The notes under the pieces were generated by a model. That model saw nothing but the letters and a program-made list of their open reading frames with translations. It was not told the origin of the DNA and made no database searches. This document shows, one piece after another, positions 27,708 to 37,774 of a DNA stretch of 64,000 nucleotides; positions within the stretch are counted from its first letter, which is position 1, and the number at the start of each line of letters is the position of its first letter. The position numbers were made by a program, and so were the translations under genes. Source of the DNA: CAVUNY01 sp963843535 (lineage in GTDB: Bacteria > Chloroflexota > Anaerolineae > Anaerolineales > Anaerolineaceae); NCBI GenBank assembly GCA_963843535.1, contig CAWJKU010000001.1:715647-779646 (forward strand). Direction: 5' to 3'.

Positions 27708-27725
27708 TCATTTGTGTAATTCAAT

Positions 27726-27778
27726 CGGTGATTGAGCATAAATTTGTGCTATTTGTGCGGCAGGTTCTGCAATCACCG
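27726..27778. terminator. long-loop inverted repeat between convergent genes
   Basis: CGGTGATTG (27726-27734) pairs with CAATCACCG (27770-27778) across a 35-nt loop. It fills the gap between the reductase stop and the convergent gene ending at 27786. A terminator is plausible but there is no T-run. Confidence 0.35.
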
Positions 27779-27785
27779 GATCTCC

Positions 27786-28277
27786 TTACGTAACCCAAAG
27801 ATGGCGCCTGGCAGCAAAAGCGATCCACTTATTGTGTAATGCCAGATGCACTGTGATCCCGAGCAGCCAAGCCATTCCGAATGCTATGTGCAGGCGACTT
27901 GGAATGGTCACACTGATTTCACGGGCTGGAATTAAATAGTCGAACGCGCCGAATGCGCTGGTTGCGAGGAAGGTTATCCATACAAATCGATCCAAAACTC
28001 GATTGGCGCGTAGTTTTGATGGCATGGAGGCAATCGGACGCTTGCGAAGAGCTTTTAGCCAATCTCGATGCCAGATGACGTGAACAACACTACCGGCCAC
28101 GCTTACCAGTCCGGAACAAATATGGGCAGTGAGCCAGAAATAACGATTGCACCCCAGAATAATGGCAGCGGCTTGATGAGGAAAGACCAGCCATAAGAGT
28201 AACCCGGAGAAGACCGTCAATAGAAAAGTAACGAAGAGACTGATGTCCAGCCAGAAATTGCGTTCGGTATGTTTCAT
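27786..28277 (-). CDS. DUF4405/cytochrome b561-like membrane protein
   Basis: 163 residues with four TM helices. Histidines placed in or near helices (WLTAHICSGLV, VVHVIWHRDW, LHIAFGMAWLLGITVHLALH) fit a heme b-binding four-helix bundle as in DUF4405 proteins. The longer frame from 28319 is rejected because ATG 28277 fits the family start and avoids overlap with the gene upstream. It follows the gene at 28288-28941 by 10 bp, so the two are one operon, divergent from a TetR regulator. Confidence 0.7.
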   Translation of the reverse strand: MKHTERNFWLDISLFVTFLLTVFSGLLLWLVFPHQAAAIILGCNRYFWLTAHICSGLVSVAGSVVHVIWHRDWLKALRKRPIASMPSKLRANRVLDRFVWITFLATSAFGAFDYLIPAREISVTIPSRLHIAFGMAWLLGITVHLALHNKWIAFAARRHLWVT

Positions 28278-28287
28278 GGCTACCTGC

Positions 28288-28941
28288 CTAGAATGAAGTC
28301 GCAATGAGCTGTATCCCATAAGGGATCAAAGCGGTTGCCATCAGAATGGAGGCGCTGAGATTGATGATTTCCATGCCATCTGGTATGGCTACCAGCAGCA
28401 CGCCGATCAGAAAAAGGGCGCTCTGCCACGCTGGCAGCGCACCGGCCTGGAGCAGGCCAACTGCCAGAATGGCAAATCCTGCTGGCAACAGAATTATTCC
28501 CCACAAGAGGATCATCCAGCCCTTTTTCGAAAACATTGCCAGCAAGCCGGGCATCATCGCGGAAAAACTTTCTTCCGGGATCGTGTCCAATGCACTCATG
28601 GTCAGACAAAGTGCACCCTTGTCTGCCGCCAACAGGATGGCGCCTAATACTGCCAGTACCGCGCCGATCATTCCAGCCCAGGCTGCATTTCCAGAACCCA
28701 AAATATTCATGAAATGAATGGCCAGCACGACCAAGAGTGCAGTGCTCAGCAGCACCAGGCTGTGCCCCAATTGCAGCAATTTATTCTGCCGCGCCCTCCG
28801 AATGATTTCTTCAGGCCGGAGCAGCCGTGGTTTCAGCAACCCGGGGTGAACTGAAAAAGCAAAAATGAAGATCAGGGGGAAGAGGATGAATGCTGCCCCG
28901 GTACCGATCTGCTGGATATGTGAGATTAGACTTTGGTTCAT
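28288..28941 (-). CDS. six-TM membrane protein of unknown function
   Basis: 217 residues, about six TM helices, with a short cytosolic basic segment after TM1 (PRLLRPEEIIRRARQNKLL). AGGAG lies 7 bp before the ATG at 28941. No known family is recognised with confidence. It is first in a two-gene operon with the heme-binding-type protein and is divergent from the TetR gene, so it is probably under TetR control. Confidence 0.65.
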   Translation of the reverse strand: MNQSLISHIQQIGTGAAFILFPLIFIFAFSVHPGLLKPRLLRPEEIIRRARQNKLLQLGHSLVLLSTALLVVLAIHFMNILGSGNAAWAGMIGAVLAVLGAILLAADKGALCLTMSALDTIPEESFSAMMPGLLAMFSKKGWMILLWGIILLPAGFAILAVGLLQAGALPAWQSALFLIGVLLVAIPDGMEIINLSASILMATALIPYGIQLIATSF

Positions 28942-28980
28942 TTCGTATCTCCTTATAAAATTTCTCTGCGATGAATTCTA

Positions 28981-28997
28981 GATATAATCATATTATC
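28981..28997. promoter_or_regulatory. AT-rich imperfect palindrome between divergent genes
   Basis: GATATAAT-C-ATATTATC is symmetric at 6 of 8 positions and lies between the membrane operon and the TetR gene. It contains TATAAT (28983-28988) on the plus strand. A TetR operator is expected in this gap; this is the best candidate seen, but weak. Confidence 0.3.
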
Positions 28998-29064
28998 TGG
29001 ACTGCTATGGGTCCGGCAATCCACAATGGACGCAAAATGTCCCGAAATGGACAAAAGAAGCAGT

Positions 29065-29670
29065 ATGTCCACGAAAATGATCGATCAAAAGATCCTACAG
29101 CAAATGGATCGTCGCACACAGCGGACGCAGCAGACCTTGCTGGACGCTCTGATTGAATTGCTGAAAGTCAAGCATTATGATGCTATTTCGGTCAAGGACA
29201 TCATTGAAAAGGCCAATGTGGGTCGATCTACCTTCTATGCCCACTATCAAACAAAAGACGATTTATTGAAGGGTGGTTTTGATCGCGTTTTAGATATGCT
29301 GCTGGAACAGGTGGTTTTCGATGAAACCAATCGTAATTTGACGCTGAATGCCGCTCCTTTGTTTCGTCATGCAAAAGACCATGCTGAACTCTTTCGCACA
29401 CTCGCCTGGGGGTCGGGTTTTGAAGTGATCACTACGCAAGGACAGTCTGCGCTTGGCGAAAAATTCCATCAACGTCTCTCCCAACTTGTGTCCGCGGAAC
29501 AGCAGCCCGCTGTTCCGCTATCTGCCTTGTCCTCCACATTGTCCGGCAGTTTGTTGATCTTGCTCAAATGGTGGTTAGTGAACGACATGCCCGGTTCGCC
29601 AGAATACATGAATGGAATCTTTCAACAATTGTTCATGCCTGGGATCCGCAGTGCGTTGGGTGTGCAATAA
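29065..29670 (+). CDS. TetR/AcrR family transcriptional regulator
   Basis: 201 residues from ATG 29065, which has AAGAAG upstream; in-frame ATGs at 29026 and 29047 are alternatives. The N-terminal HTH contains QQTLLDALIELLKVKHYDAI, VKDIIEKANVGRST and FYAHYQTKDDLL, as in TetR proteins that have a C-terminal ligand domain of the TetR_C_33 type. It probably represses the divergent membrane operon. Its stop at 29670 is only 8 bp before regulator copy C, whose own promoter is missing, so copy C was fused behind this gene by recombination. Confidence 0.85.
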   Translation: MSTKMIDQKILQQMDRRTQRTQQTLLDALIELLKVKHYDAISVKDIIEKANVGRSTFYAHYQTKDDLLKGGFDRVLDMLLEQVVFDETNRNLTLNAAPLFRHAKDHAELFRTLAWGSGFEVITTQGQSALGEKFHQRLSQLVSAEQQPAVPLSALSSTLSGSLLILLKWWLVNDMPGSPEYMNGIFQQLFMPGIRSALGVQ

Positions 29671-29678
29671 ATTTTAGA

Positions 29679-32476
29679 ATGCCTGAACCACTTCTCCTCA
29701 CCAAGCTTTTTATCCCCCCATCTCGGCCTAAGGTCGTCCTCCGTCCCCGCCTGATCGAGCGATTAAACGATGGCCTGCACAATAAACTGACCCTCATCTC
29801 TGCCCCGGCCGGCTTTGGAAAAACCACCCTGGTCAGCGAATGGGTCGCTGGGTGCAAGCAGCCTGTCGCCTGGTTGTCGCTGGACGATGGGGATAACGAC
29901 CCCGCCCGTTTTCTGACCTACCTCGTCGCTGCGTTGCAGACGATTGCTCCAAATATTGGAGCCGGGATGTTGGCCGCGCTCCAGAATCCTCAGTTGCCGT
30001 CTATCGAACTCCTTCTGACCAACCCTGCTCAATGAAATTGCCGTCGTCTCGGACAATTTCGTCCTTGTCCTGGATGATTACCATGTAATTGATTCCCAAC
30101 CGGTTGACGAAGCCCTTACTTTTCTGGTCGAGCACTCGCCGCCCCAGATGCACCTGGTCATCACTACCCGTGAGGATCCTCCGCTCCCGCTGGCTCGATT
30201 GCGTGCCCGGGGCCAGATGATCGAGCTGCGCGCCGCCGACTTGCGTTTTACGCCCGCTGAAGCCGCTGAATTTCTCAACCAGGTAATGGGTCTGAACCTC
30301 TCGGCGCAAGACATCGCCGCACTCGAAGCCCGCACCGAAGGCTGGATTGCCGGCCTGCAATTAGCCGCGCTTTCCATGCTGGGACATCAAGATAGCGCCA
30401 GCTTCATCAATTCTTTCACCGGCAGTCACCATTTCGTGCTTGGACTATCTGATTGAAGAAGTCTTGCAGCAGCAGTCCGAAAGCGTCCAGATCTTCCTTG
30501 CTGCGCACATCCATCCTCAATCGTCTGTGCGGACCGCTTTGCGATGCACGTCTTGCGCGATACAGCGGGCTCCAGACAGGAAACTGGTCAAAAGACACTG
30601 GAGTACCTCGACCGCGCCAACCTGTTTATTGTCCCCTTGGATAACGAGCGGCGTTGGTACCGCTACCACCATCTATTTGGGGATATCCTTCGCCAGCGAT
30701 TAGGACAAAGGCTGTCACCCGCAGAAATCGCAGAATATCATATCCATGCCAGCCTGTGGTATGAAAAGAACGGGGATGAGGCCGAAGCTTTTCAGCATGC
30801 TTTGGCTGCCGGGGATTTTGTCCGGGCGGCGAGGTTGGCTGAAGCGGCCTGGCAGGGGATGGAGGGCACATTTCCAGACTGCCGCCTGGCTGGGCTGGGT
30901 CAAGAAACTTCCGGAAGACGAGGTCCGTGTCCGGCCAGTGCTCAGCACCCAGATGGCCCAGGCGTTCATGGATGCCGGCGAACCGGAGGCCAGCGAGGCC
31001 CGACTGCAGGATGCCGAACGATGTCTGAATGGTTCATCAGACGGGATGGTTGTGGCGGATGAAGCGCAGCTTGGACCCCTGCCAGCGATGATTGCCATGA
31101 CCCGCGCCTATAACGCCCAGGTTCAGGGCAATCTTTCCGCCACGGTGAAATATGCCGAACTTGCGCTCCAACTCATCCCTGAAGGTGACCTGTTCAGGCG
31201 CGCCCAGGCTACGATCACGCTGGAGGTCACCCACTGGACAAGGGGAGACCTGGAGTCCGCCCGCTCTGCCCTGGGTGATTGGATGAATAGTATGCAGAAG
31301 GCGGGCAACTTCGTTTTTGTCGTTGCCAGCGCCTTTGCCATGGCTGATATCCTGGTTGCGCTGGGGCGTCTCCGCGAAGCAGTCAAAACCAACCAGCAGG
31401 CCATACAGCTTGCCTCAAAACATGGCAAGGATGCGCAGCACATCACCGCGCACCATTATTTGGGGTTGGCGATGCTGTTCCATGAGATGGGGGAGGATGC
31501 AGCCGCTGCGGAGCACCTGCAAAAAGCCCGGGAGATGGGTGAGCAGACCACGCTGGTCGACTGGTCTTACCGCTGGCATCTTGCTCAGGCCCGGCTCAAG
31601 GAGTCTGGGGGAGACCTGGAAGCTGCGCTGGTCCAGTTGGATGAAGCCAGGCGCGTGTATGTCAAGACTCCCATACCGGATACCCGTCCTATCGAGGCCT
31701 TGAAAGCGAAAGTGTATCTCAAGCAAGGCCGGTTGGCCCAGGCCCAGGATTGGGCGCGTGCGCGGGGGCTGTCGGCTGACGATGAAATCAGCTACCTGGG
31801 CGAGTTCGAGCATCTCACCCTGGTCCGGGTGCTGATGGCCGAATATCAGAGCCGCCAGGGCAGGCGCTCTTTGGCGCAGGCCATGCAGGCAATCGGATTG
31901 CTGGAGCGCCTGTTGAAAGCAGCTGAAGCGCAAAGAAGGACCGGCAGTGTCATTGAAATCCTGGTGGCGCAGGCGCTCGCCCACCAGGTGCAAGGGAACC
32001 TTCCCCTGGCTCTGGCGAGCCTTGAGCGCGCCCTGACACTGGCCGAGCCGGAAGGCTATGTCCGGCTCTTTGTGGATGAAGGCGAGCCAATGCGATTGCT
32101 GCTTGTTGGATTTTCAGGTCGCGGATTGAAAAGCAATCGAGCAGCCAGGGCCATCCACTGCTCGTTTATGTAGAAAAACTCCTATCCGCCTTCGAGCGGG
32201 CGGTAGAGAAGCAGTCAACGACCCATCCTAAAAAACCAGATATGATCGAGCATGAGGTTCAACCAGCCAAAGACATGCTGGTCGAACCTTTAAGCGAACG
32301 CGAGCTGGAAGTGCTGCGCCTGGTCGCCCAGGGACTCACCAATAACGAAATCAGCCAGCGGCTTGTCCTGGCCTTGAGTACGGTCAAAGGACACAATCTT
32401 GCGCATCTTTGGCAAACTGCAGGCACAGAATCGTTCTGAAGCCGTGGCGCGCGCCCGCGAGCTGGGCCTGTTGTAA
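29679..32476 (+). pseudogene. MalT-type LuxR family regulator, copy C (many frameshifts)
   Basis: The same domain order as copy B can be followed: P-loop AGFGKTTLVSEW, Walker B VLVLDDYHV, the WIAGLQLAALSM segment, TPR region, and a C-terminal HTH of the VAQGLTNNEIS/VKGHN type. The coding sense changes frame near 30020, 30435, 30500, 30550, 30875, 32120 and 32400. The gene cannot give a full product unless these are sequencing errors. Unlike copies A, B, D and E, it has no TATAAT before the ATG, since that DNA is replaced by the end of the TetR gene. The longest open part, 30880-32120, is well preserved, suggesting recent decay. Confidence 0.8.
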
Positions 32477-32542
32477 CTCCCCCCAAAAAACAATACTCCC
32501 GAACAATACTTTTGGTTCTATCCGGCAATACTGGACTGCCGG

Positions 32543-32548
32543 TATATT
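32543..32548 (+). promoter_or_regulatory. putative -10 box of small protein gene C
   Basis: GGTATATTACCTGTACATTGA matches the block at 39512 almost exactly, shown here only by its core TATATT. Upstream, GGCA and TGCC flank ATACTGGAC, and AATACTCCCGAACAATACTT is shared with the 39.4-kb site. Confidence 0.5.
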
Positions 32549-32606
32549 ACCTGTACATTGAACAAGTGGCACAGGCATTTATGGTTGGTCACAACAGGTA
32601 CAGGTC

Positions 32607-32879
32607 ATGTCAAACAAACGTAACTCCAAAACCGACTCCAGCCAACCCCTGGTCTATCAAATCAGGATTAAGGGCCATTTGGGTCCACAATGGACAGACT
32701 GGTTTGATGGCCTGACCATCACGCTGGAAGAGGACGGCGATACGCTTCTAACCGGCCCGGTGGTCGATCAGGCCGCGCTGCATGGCTTGCTGAAAAAAGT
32801 GCGTGATTTAGGTTTGCCGTTGGTCTCGGTCAATCCTGTTGAACCCAGCCAGGCGGATCAGTCAGACGTCAAATCGTAA
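32607..32879 (+). CDS. small conserved protein of the GHL...W family, copy C
   Basis: 90 residues, intact even though the regulator before it is broken. Core: YQIRIKGHLGPQWTDWFDG, LTITLEEDGDTLLTGPV, DQAALHGLLKKVRDLGL and VSVNPVEPSQ. It differs from copy B mainly at its ends. Function unknown. Intactness beside a dead regulator suggests it can act without its neighbour or with another copy of the regulator. Confidence 0.75.
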   Translation: MSNKRNSKTDSSQPLVYQIRIKGHLGPQWTDWFDGLTITLEEDGDTLLTGPVVDQAALHGLLKKVRDLGLPLVSVNPVEPSQADQSDVKS

Positions 32880-33026
32880 ATGGATATAAGCACCTTGGAA
32901 AGGAGGTTTGCCTTTGACAACATTTCTGGCCCATTTCAACCCCCGGTAACCGGGTGGCGACCACAATTTTAATCAAGTCCAATTCAATGAAACTCATCCA
33001 TATCGTTCAAAAAAAGGAGATAAAAA

Positions 33027-33482
33027 ATGAATACAACCAAAGGAAGTCCCAGTGGGACAAAAATAAAGGATACGGAAATGAAAGATAGGAAGGTAGTCCT
33101 TTCAACACTATGGATATTCGCGATGCTCAACTATCTTTATGCGGATGTTTTTACATTATTTTTTAATCCGACGGCACAGACGGAAACTCTGGCAATGCCA
33201 CAAGGGTCTGTGTTGGCATTCGCAATAATGATGGAGACCGCAATCGCAATGGTTCTCCTATCCAGGTTCTTGAAATATGGCGCAAATCGCTGGGCAAACA
33301 TGATCGCCGGCATATTCCATACAGCACTTGTTGCCTGGTCGTTGACCGGGGCAACACAGCCACTTTTTTATGTGTTTTTTGCAAGCATAGAAATTGTTTG
33401 CACCTTGTTCATTACCTGGTATGCCTGGAAGTGGCGCAACCCTGAAGGCCAGCCCGTATCCCAATCCGCTCGAGCAAATTGA
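33027..33482 (+). CDS. DUF6326-like membrane protein with a borrowed N-terminus
   Basis: 151 residues, four TM helices. Residues 18 onward (MKDRKVVLSTLWIFAMLNYL) align with the protein at 34491, which starts at the equivalent Met. Residues 1-14 (MNTTKGSPSGTKIK) instead resemble the first residues of the DUF4386-like gene of module B (MNTIKASPHGTDRK). The 150-bp leader upstream is also that of the DUF4386 gene in module A. So the start and leader of one gene were joined to another. An internal ATG at 33078 with GGATACGG upstream may be the original start. Function unknown. Confidence 0.7.
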   Translation: MNTTKGSPSGTKIKDTEMKDRKVVLSTLWIFAMLNYLYADVFTLFFNPTAQTETLAMPQGSVLAFAIMMETAIAMVLLSRFLKYGANRWANMIAGIFHTALVAWSLTGATQPLFYVFFASIEIVCTLFITWYAWKWRNPEGQPVSQSARAN

Positions 33483-33496
33483 ATTTGGAGGATCCC

Positions 33497-34483
33497 ATGA
33501 AAGCGATTGTTTACACACAGTACGGCCCTGCCGATGTCCTGCATCTCCAGGAAGTTGAAAAGCCCACCCCAAAGGACAATGAAGTGCTGATCAAGGTGCA
33601 TGCCACTTCCGTCACCGCTGGAGACTGCAACGCGCGCGGTTTTGTCTTTGTCCCGCCTGGCTTTGGTTTCATGGCGCGCTTGATGTTCGGCCTTCGGAAA
33701 CCCAGGCAGCCGATCCTCGGCGCGGAGTTGTCGGGTGAAATTGTTGAAGTTGGCAAGGATGTCAGGCTGTTCAAGAAGGGTGATCAGGTCTTTGGCATCA
33801 GTGAAAAATATGGCGCGTATGCCGAATATACCTGCATGGCTGAAGACGCCAGTCTGGTCATGAAACCAGCGAATTTGACCTGCGCAGAAGCTGCTTCCAT
33901 CCCATTTGGCGCCACCACCGCACTCTATTTTTTGAGAGATATGGCAAAACTTCAGCCCGGGCAGAAGGTTCTCATGATTGGCGCTTCGGGTTGTACCGGC
34001 GTTTATGCTGTCCAGCTCGCCAAATACTATGGGGCTGAAGTTACCGGCGTGTGCAGTACGAGGAACCTGGAGATGGTGCGGTCACTTGGGGCAGACCATG
34101 TCATCGATTACACGAAAGAAGATTTCACCCAGAACGGCCAGACGTATGATGTTATTTTTGATATGGTCCCAGGCAAGTCTTCGTTTGCACGCTATAAATC
34201 CTCCCTCAAGCCAAACGGGCTGTATCTGGCCGGGGCAGGTGGTTTGGAAGTATTTGCTCAAATGGCCTGGACTGCGCTGACCGGCGGCAAGAAAGTGATC
34301 GCCGGGATGGCGCCCGACCGTGTAGAAGATCTGGTTTTCCTCAAAGAGCTGCTTGAGGCCGGGAAACTCAAACCAGTTATTGACCGGCGCTATCCCCTGG
34401 AGCAGACTGCCGAGGCGCACCGCTACGCGGACACGGGGCACAAAAGGGGCAGTGTTGTCATCACAATCGCGGCACAGGAGTAA
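33497..34483 (+). CDS. zinc-free quinone reductase-like MDR protein, module C
   Basis: 328 residues starting MKAIVYTQYGPADVLHLQEV at ATG 33497 after GGAGG. GroES-like domain, then IGASGCTGVYAVQLA near residue 161, where the usual GGVG is replaced by GCTG, and CSTRNLEMV, ADHVIDYTKEDF. It should use NADPH to reduce quinones or enones; the Cys-Thr substitution in the cofactor loop is unusual and may affect binding. It lies between two DUF6326-like genes, so this module has a different membrane partner from A and B. Confidence 0.85.
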   Translation: MKAIVYTQYGPADVLHLQEVEKPTPKDNEVLIKVHATSVTAGDCNARGFVFVPPGFGFMARLMFGLRKPRQPILGAELSGEIVEVGKDVRLFKKGDQVFGISEKYGAYAEYTCMAEDASLVMKPANLTCAEAASIPFGATTALYFLRDMAKLQPGQKVLMIGASGCTGVYAVQLAKYYGAEVTGVCSTRNLEMVRSLGADHVIDYTKEDFTQNGQTYDVIFDMVPGKSSFARYKSSLKPNGLYLAGAGGLEVFAQMAWTALTGGKKVIAGMAPDRVEDLVFLKELLEAGKLKPVIDRRYPLEQTAEAHRYADTGHKRGSVVITIAAQE

Positions 34484-34490
34484 TCAAACA

Positions 34491-34853
34491 ATGGATACAA
34501 AAATTATGCTTTCCGCAACCTGGGTGGTCGTCACGCTAATTTATCTTTATGGCGATGTCTTGCGCATCTGCAGCGGCGACCTGGCAAAAAAACCGATGGC
34601 CGACATGAATTTAAACCAGTTCGTTTGGCTGGGGATCGCGGTTCTGATGTTGACGCCCATCCTGATGGTTTTCCTGACCCTGGTATTGCCCCAGTCTGTG
34701 AGTCGCTGGGCGAATATCATCGTGGCCGCCTTCTTTTTCCTGTTCAACCTGGTTGGCCTGCCCACCTATCCATCGTTATATGACAAATTCCTGCTGGCGG
34801 TCAGCATGGGGTTCAATGTGGTCACGATCTGGTATGCCTGGAACTGGAGCTAA
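34491..34853 (+). CDS. DUF6326-like small membrane protein
   Basis: 120 residues with four TM helices. Start MDTKIMLSATWVVVTLIYLY at ATG 34491, seven bp after the reductase stop, so the two are cotranscribed. Landmarks: YGDVLRICSG after TM1, SRWANIIVAAFFF at TM3 and WYAWNW at the C-terminus, the last also seen as WYAWKW in the protein at 33027. Function unknown. Confidence 0.7.
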   Translation: MDTKIMLSATWVVVTLIYLYGDVLRICSGDLAKKPMADMNLNQFVWLGIAVLMLTPILMVFLTLVLPQSVSRWANIIVAAFFFLFNLVGLPTYPSLYDKFLLAVSMGFNVVTIWYAWNWS

Positions 34854-34908
34854 CACAGTGCAGATTGCTAAGATGTTGGATAGGCACTTATGGCGGAGGA
34901 TGCGGCAT

Positions 34909-34914
34909 TATAAT
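34909..34914 (+). promoter_or_regulatory. consensus -10 box of regulator copy D
   Basis: TATAAT ends 6 nt before the ATG at 34921. With the usual 6-7 nt from the -10 box to the start of transcription, the ATG would be the first codon of the message. This is the clearest leaderless case among the copies. Confidence 0.6.
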
Positions 34915-34920
34915 TAATCT

Positions 34921-37551
34921 ATGCCTGCGCCTATTTTGGCCACGAAGCTGTATATCCCCCCACCCCGGCCGGGAATTGTCCCGCGCCCGCGCCTGGTGGA
35001 GCGGTTGAATGAGAGCCTGGCGGCAGGCCGTAAACTGGCCCTCATCTCAGCCTCTGCCGGGTTTGGCAAAACCACCCTGGTCAGCGAATGGATCGCCGGC
35101 TGCGGATCGCCCGGTCAGCCTGGCTGTCACTGGACGAAGGGGATAATGACCCCACCCGCTTTCTGACTTACCTCGATCGCTGCCTTGCAGACGATTGCAT
35201 CGATGGTTGGAGCAGGGAATATTGGTTGTCGCTCCAATCCCCTCAGCCACCGTCAACCGAATCGCTTCTGACAGCCCTGCTCAATGAAATCACCACCCTT
35301 CCGGACCATTTCATCCTCGTCCTGGACGACTACCACGTGATTGATTCCAAACCGGTTGACGATACCCTCGCCTTTCTGCTCGAGCATCTGCCGCCGCAGA
35401 TGCATCTGGTCATCGCTACCCGTGAGGATCCACCATCTCCCCCTGTCCCGGTTACGCGCCCGGAGCCAACTGACCGAGCTGCGCGCGGCCGATTTGCGTT
35501 TTACCCCCTCCGAAGCCGCCGAGTTTCTCAACCGGATGATGAACCTCAACCTTTCGGTGGAAAACATCGCCGCCTTGGAGATCCGCACCGAAGGCTGGAT
35601 TGCGGGCCTGCAATTAGCCGCGATCTCAATGCGGGGATATGAAGACGTCACCGGTTTCATCCGATCCTTCACCGGCAGCCACCATTTCGTGCTGGACTAT
35701 CTGATAGAAGAAGTCCTGCAGCAGCAGTCCGAAAGCATCCAGATTTTTCTGCTGCGCACTTCAATCCTTGACCGCCTGTGCGGCCCACTGTGTGACGCTG
35801 TTTTGGGTTCTCCTTCTGCTTCCGGGCAGGAAACCCTGGAATATCTCGAACACGCCAACCTGTTCATTGTCCCTTTGGACAACGAGCGGCGTTGGTACCG
35901 CTATCACCATCTTTTTGCTGAATTGCTGCGACTGCGCCTTGGAAAACCTAAAGAATTCGCCGAATTCCACCTCCGTGCCAGCCAGTGGTATGAAGACAAT
36001 GGTTTAGAGCTTGAAGCATTTCAGCATGCGGCTGCGGCCAATGATGTTGAGCGTGCTGAGCGGATAATTGAGGGAAAGGGCATCCCTCTGCACTTCCGTG
36101 GCGCGGTGGCTGCTGTACTGAACTGGCTGACATCGCTGCCGAAGACAGTGCTGGACTCCAGGCCCTCGTTGGGGGTGATGTATGCCAGATTGGCGCTGAA
36201 CATTGGCCAAAGAACCGGCATAGAAGAGAAACTACAAGCTGCTGAAGCAGGCTTACAAGGCGCCGAGCCAGACCACAAGCACAGAGACCTTATCGGACAA
36301 ATTGCTGCCACTAGAGCCATTTTGGCTCTCGCCCGGTACCAGGCAGAAGCCATCATTACTCAGGCGCGCCTTGCCCTGGAGTATCTGGACGCCGATAACC
36401 CCTACCGCATAAAAGTTATGTGGGCGCTGGGGTTTGCTTACCAGCTCCAGGGGGACCGTGCCTTAGCCCGAAAGGTCTATACTGAAGCCATTGTTATCAG
36501 CCGGGCGTCTGGAAATATCTATTACACAATATTGGCAACAAGCGGATTGGGTGATGTACAAGCATTGGAGAACCAGCTTTATCTAGCGGCTGAGACCTTT
36601 CGGCATGTCCTACAACTACACGGTGATGATCCGCAACCAATCGCCGGCGAGGATCATCTTGGCCTGGCCCGCATATGCTACGAGTGGAACGACCTGGATA
36701 CCGCTGAGCTCCACGCGCAGCAGAGCTGCCAACTGGAGCGGCAGTATGAACCCGTGATTGATCGTCTTATCATCAGTGAAGTGTTCCTGGCCCGCCTGAA
36801 ACTGGCGCGTGGCGATGTGGCTGGAGCGGCTGCAATATTAGCGGAGGCCGATCAATCTGTGCGCCAGAATAACTTCGTGCATCGGATACCTGACGTAGTT
36901 GCTGCCCAAGTTCTTGTACTGCTTCGACAGGGCGATTTGTCGAAAGCCGCTTACCTTGCGCAGACGCATCATCTTCCCTTCAGCCAGGCTCGGGTACATT
37001 TAGCTCAAGGCGATCCATCAGCGGCCCTGGCGTTGCTGGTGCCATTGCGCCAGCAGATGGAGGCGAAGGGATGGGTGGATGAACAGCTCAAAGTGATGGT
37101 TCTGCAGGCGGTCGCTCTCCATGCACAAGGCGAAAAGGACCAGGCTGTGCAACTGTTGGACGAGGTGCTTAAGCTTGCAGAGCCGGGTGGTTTCATCCGT
37201 ATCTTTGTTGATGAAGGCAAGCCAATGGCTCAACTATTGCTTGAAGCAGCTTCTCAGAAGGTTAAATCGGACTATATCGGTAAGTTGCTGACAGCATTTG
37301 AAGCTGAGAAACGGAAAAGCGAAGACAAACCTGATCTACCCCCTGCCCAGCCCCTAATCGAGCCGCTGAGTGAACGTGAGTTGGAAGTGCTCAGGCTGCT
37401 CAGGACCGATCTGAGCGGCCCGGAAATTGCCCGTGAACTCATGGTGTCTCTGAACACCCTGCGGACCCACACCCAAAACATTTACGCCAAGCTGGGAGTA
37501 AACAACCGCCGGGCGGCCGTCCGCCGCGCCGAAGAACTCAATTTGTTGTAA
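34921..37551 (+). pseudogene. MalT-type LuxR family regulator, copy D (frameshifts in the ATPase domain)
   Basis: Start MPAPILATKLYIPPPRP matches copy E. The P-loop ASAGFGKTTLVSEW is in frame. Small indels then occur near 35110, 35175 (CTCGATCGCT for CTCGTCGCT), 35220 and 35440, so the segment around 35110-35450 is read in other frames. From 35460 to 37551 the frame is open for nearly 700 residues, through TPR repeats to an ELSGPEIA-class HTH (written LSGPEIARELM, LRTHTQNIY). The TPR portion differs more from copies A-C and E than the ATPase portion does, suggesting a different sensor. A strong terminator follows. Confidence 0.8.
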
Positions 37552-37574
37552 AACTTACTCATTTAAAAATCCAT

Positions 37575-37609
37575 GGTCCTGGCAGGGGTTTTGAGTCACC
37601 TGCCGGACC
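37575..37609 (+). terminator. Rho-independent terminator after regulator copy D
   Basis: GGTCCTGGCAGG pairs with CCTGCCGGACC with one bulged T; TTTTTTTATTT follows. It lies 24 bp after the regulator stop. Confidence 0.88.
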
Positions 37610-37671
37610 TTTTTTTATTTCACTCACAGCCCTCCAATCTAAAAATCATCACTTCCATCATCACATGTAAG

Positions 37672-37685
37672 GATGACGCCTCATC
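37672..37685. promoter_or_regulatory. short inverted repeat upstream of small protein gene D
   Basis: GATGA-CGCC-TCATC occupies the same place as the palindromes upstream of small genes A (18203) and E (45882), between a regulator terminator and a small gene. The GGATGACGCC core also resembles the other sites. Arms are short, so chance is possible. Confidence 0.35.
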
Positions 37686-37774
37686 ATATTTCCTTGTACC
37701 TTATGGTTGAAGAAATGAACAGACGCATAACTTAAGAATTTCAACCATATTGAGAGAATTGCACAAGGAGAAGC

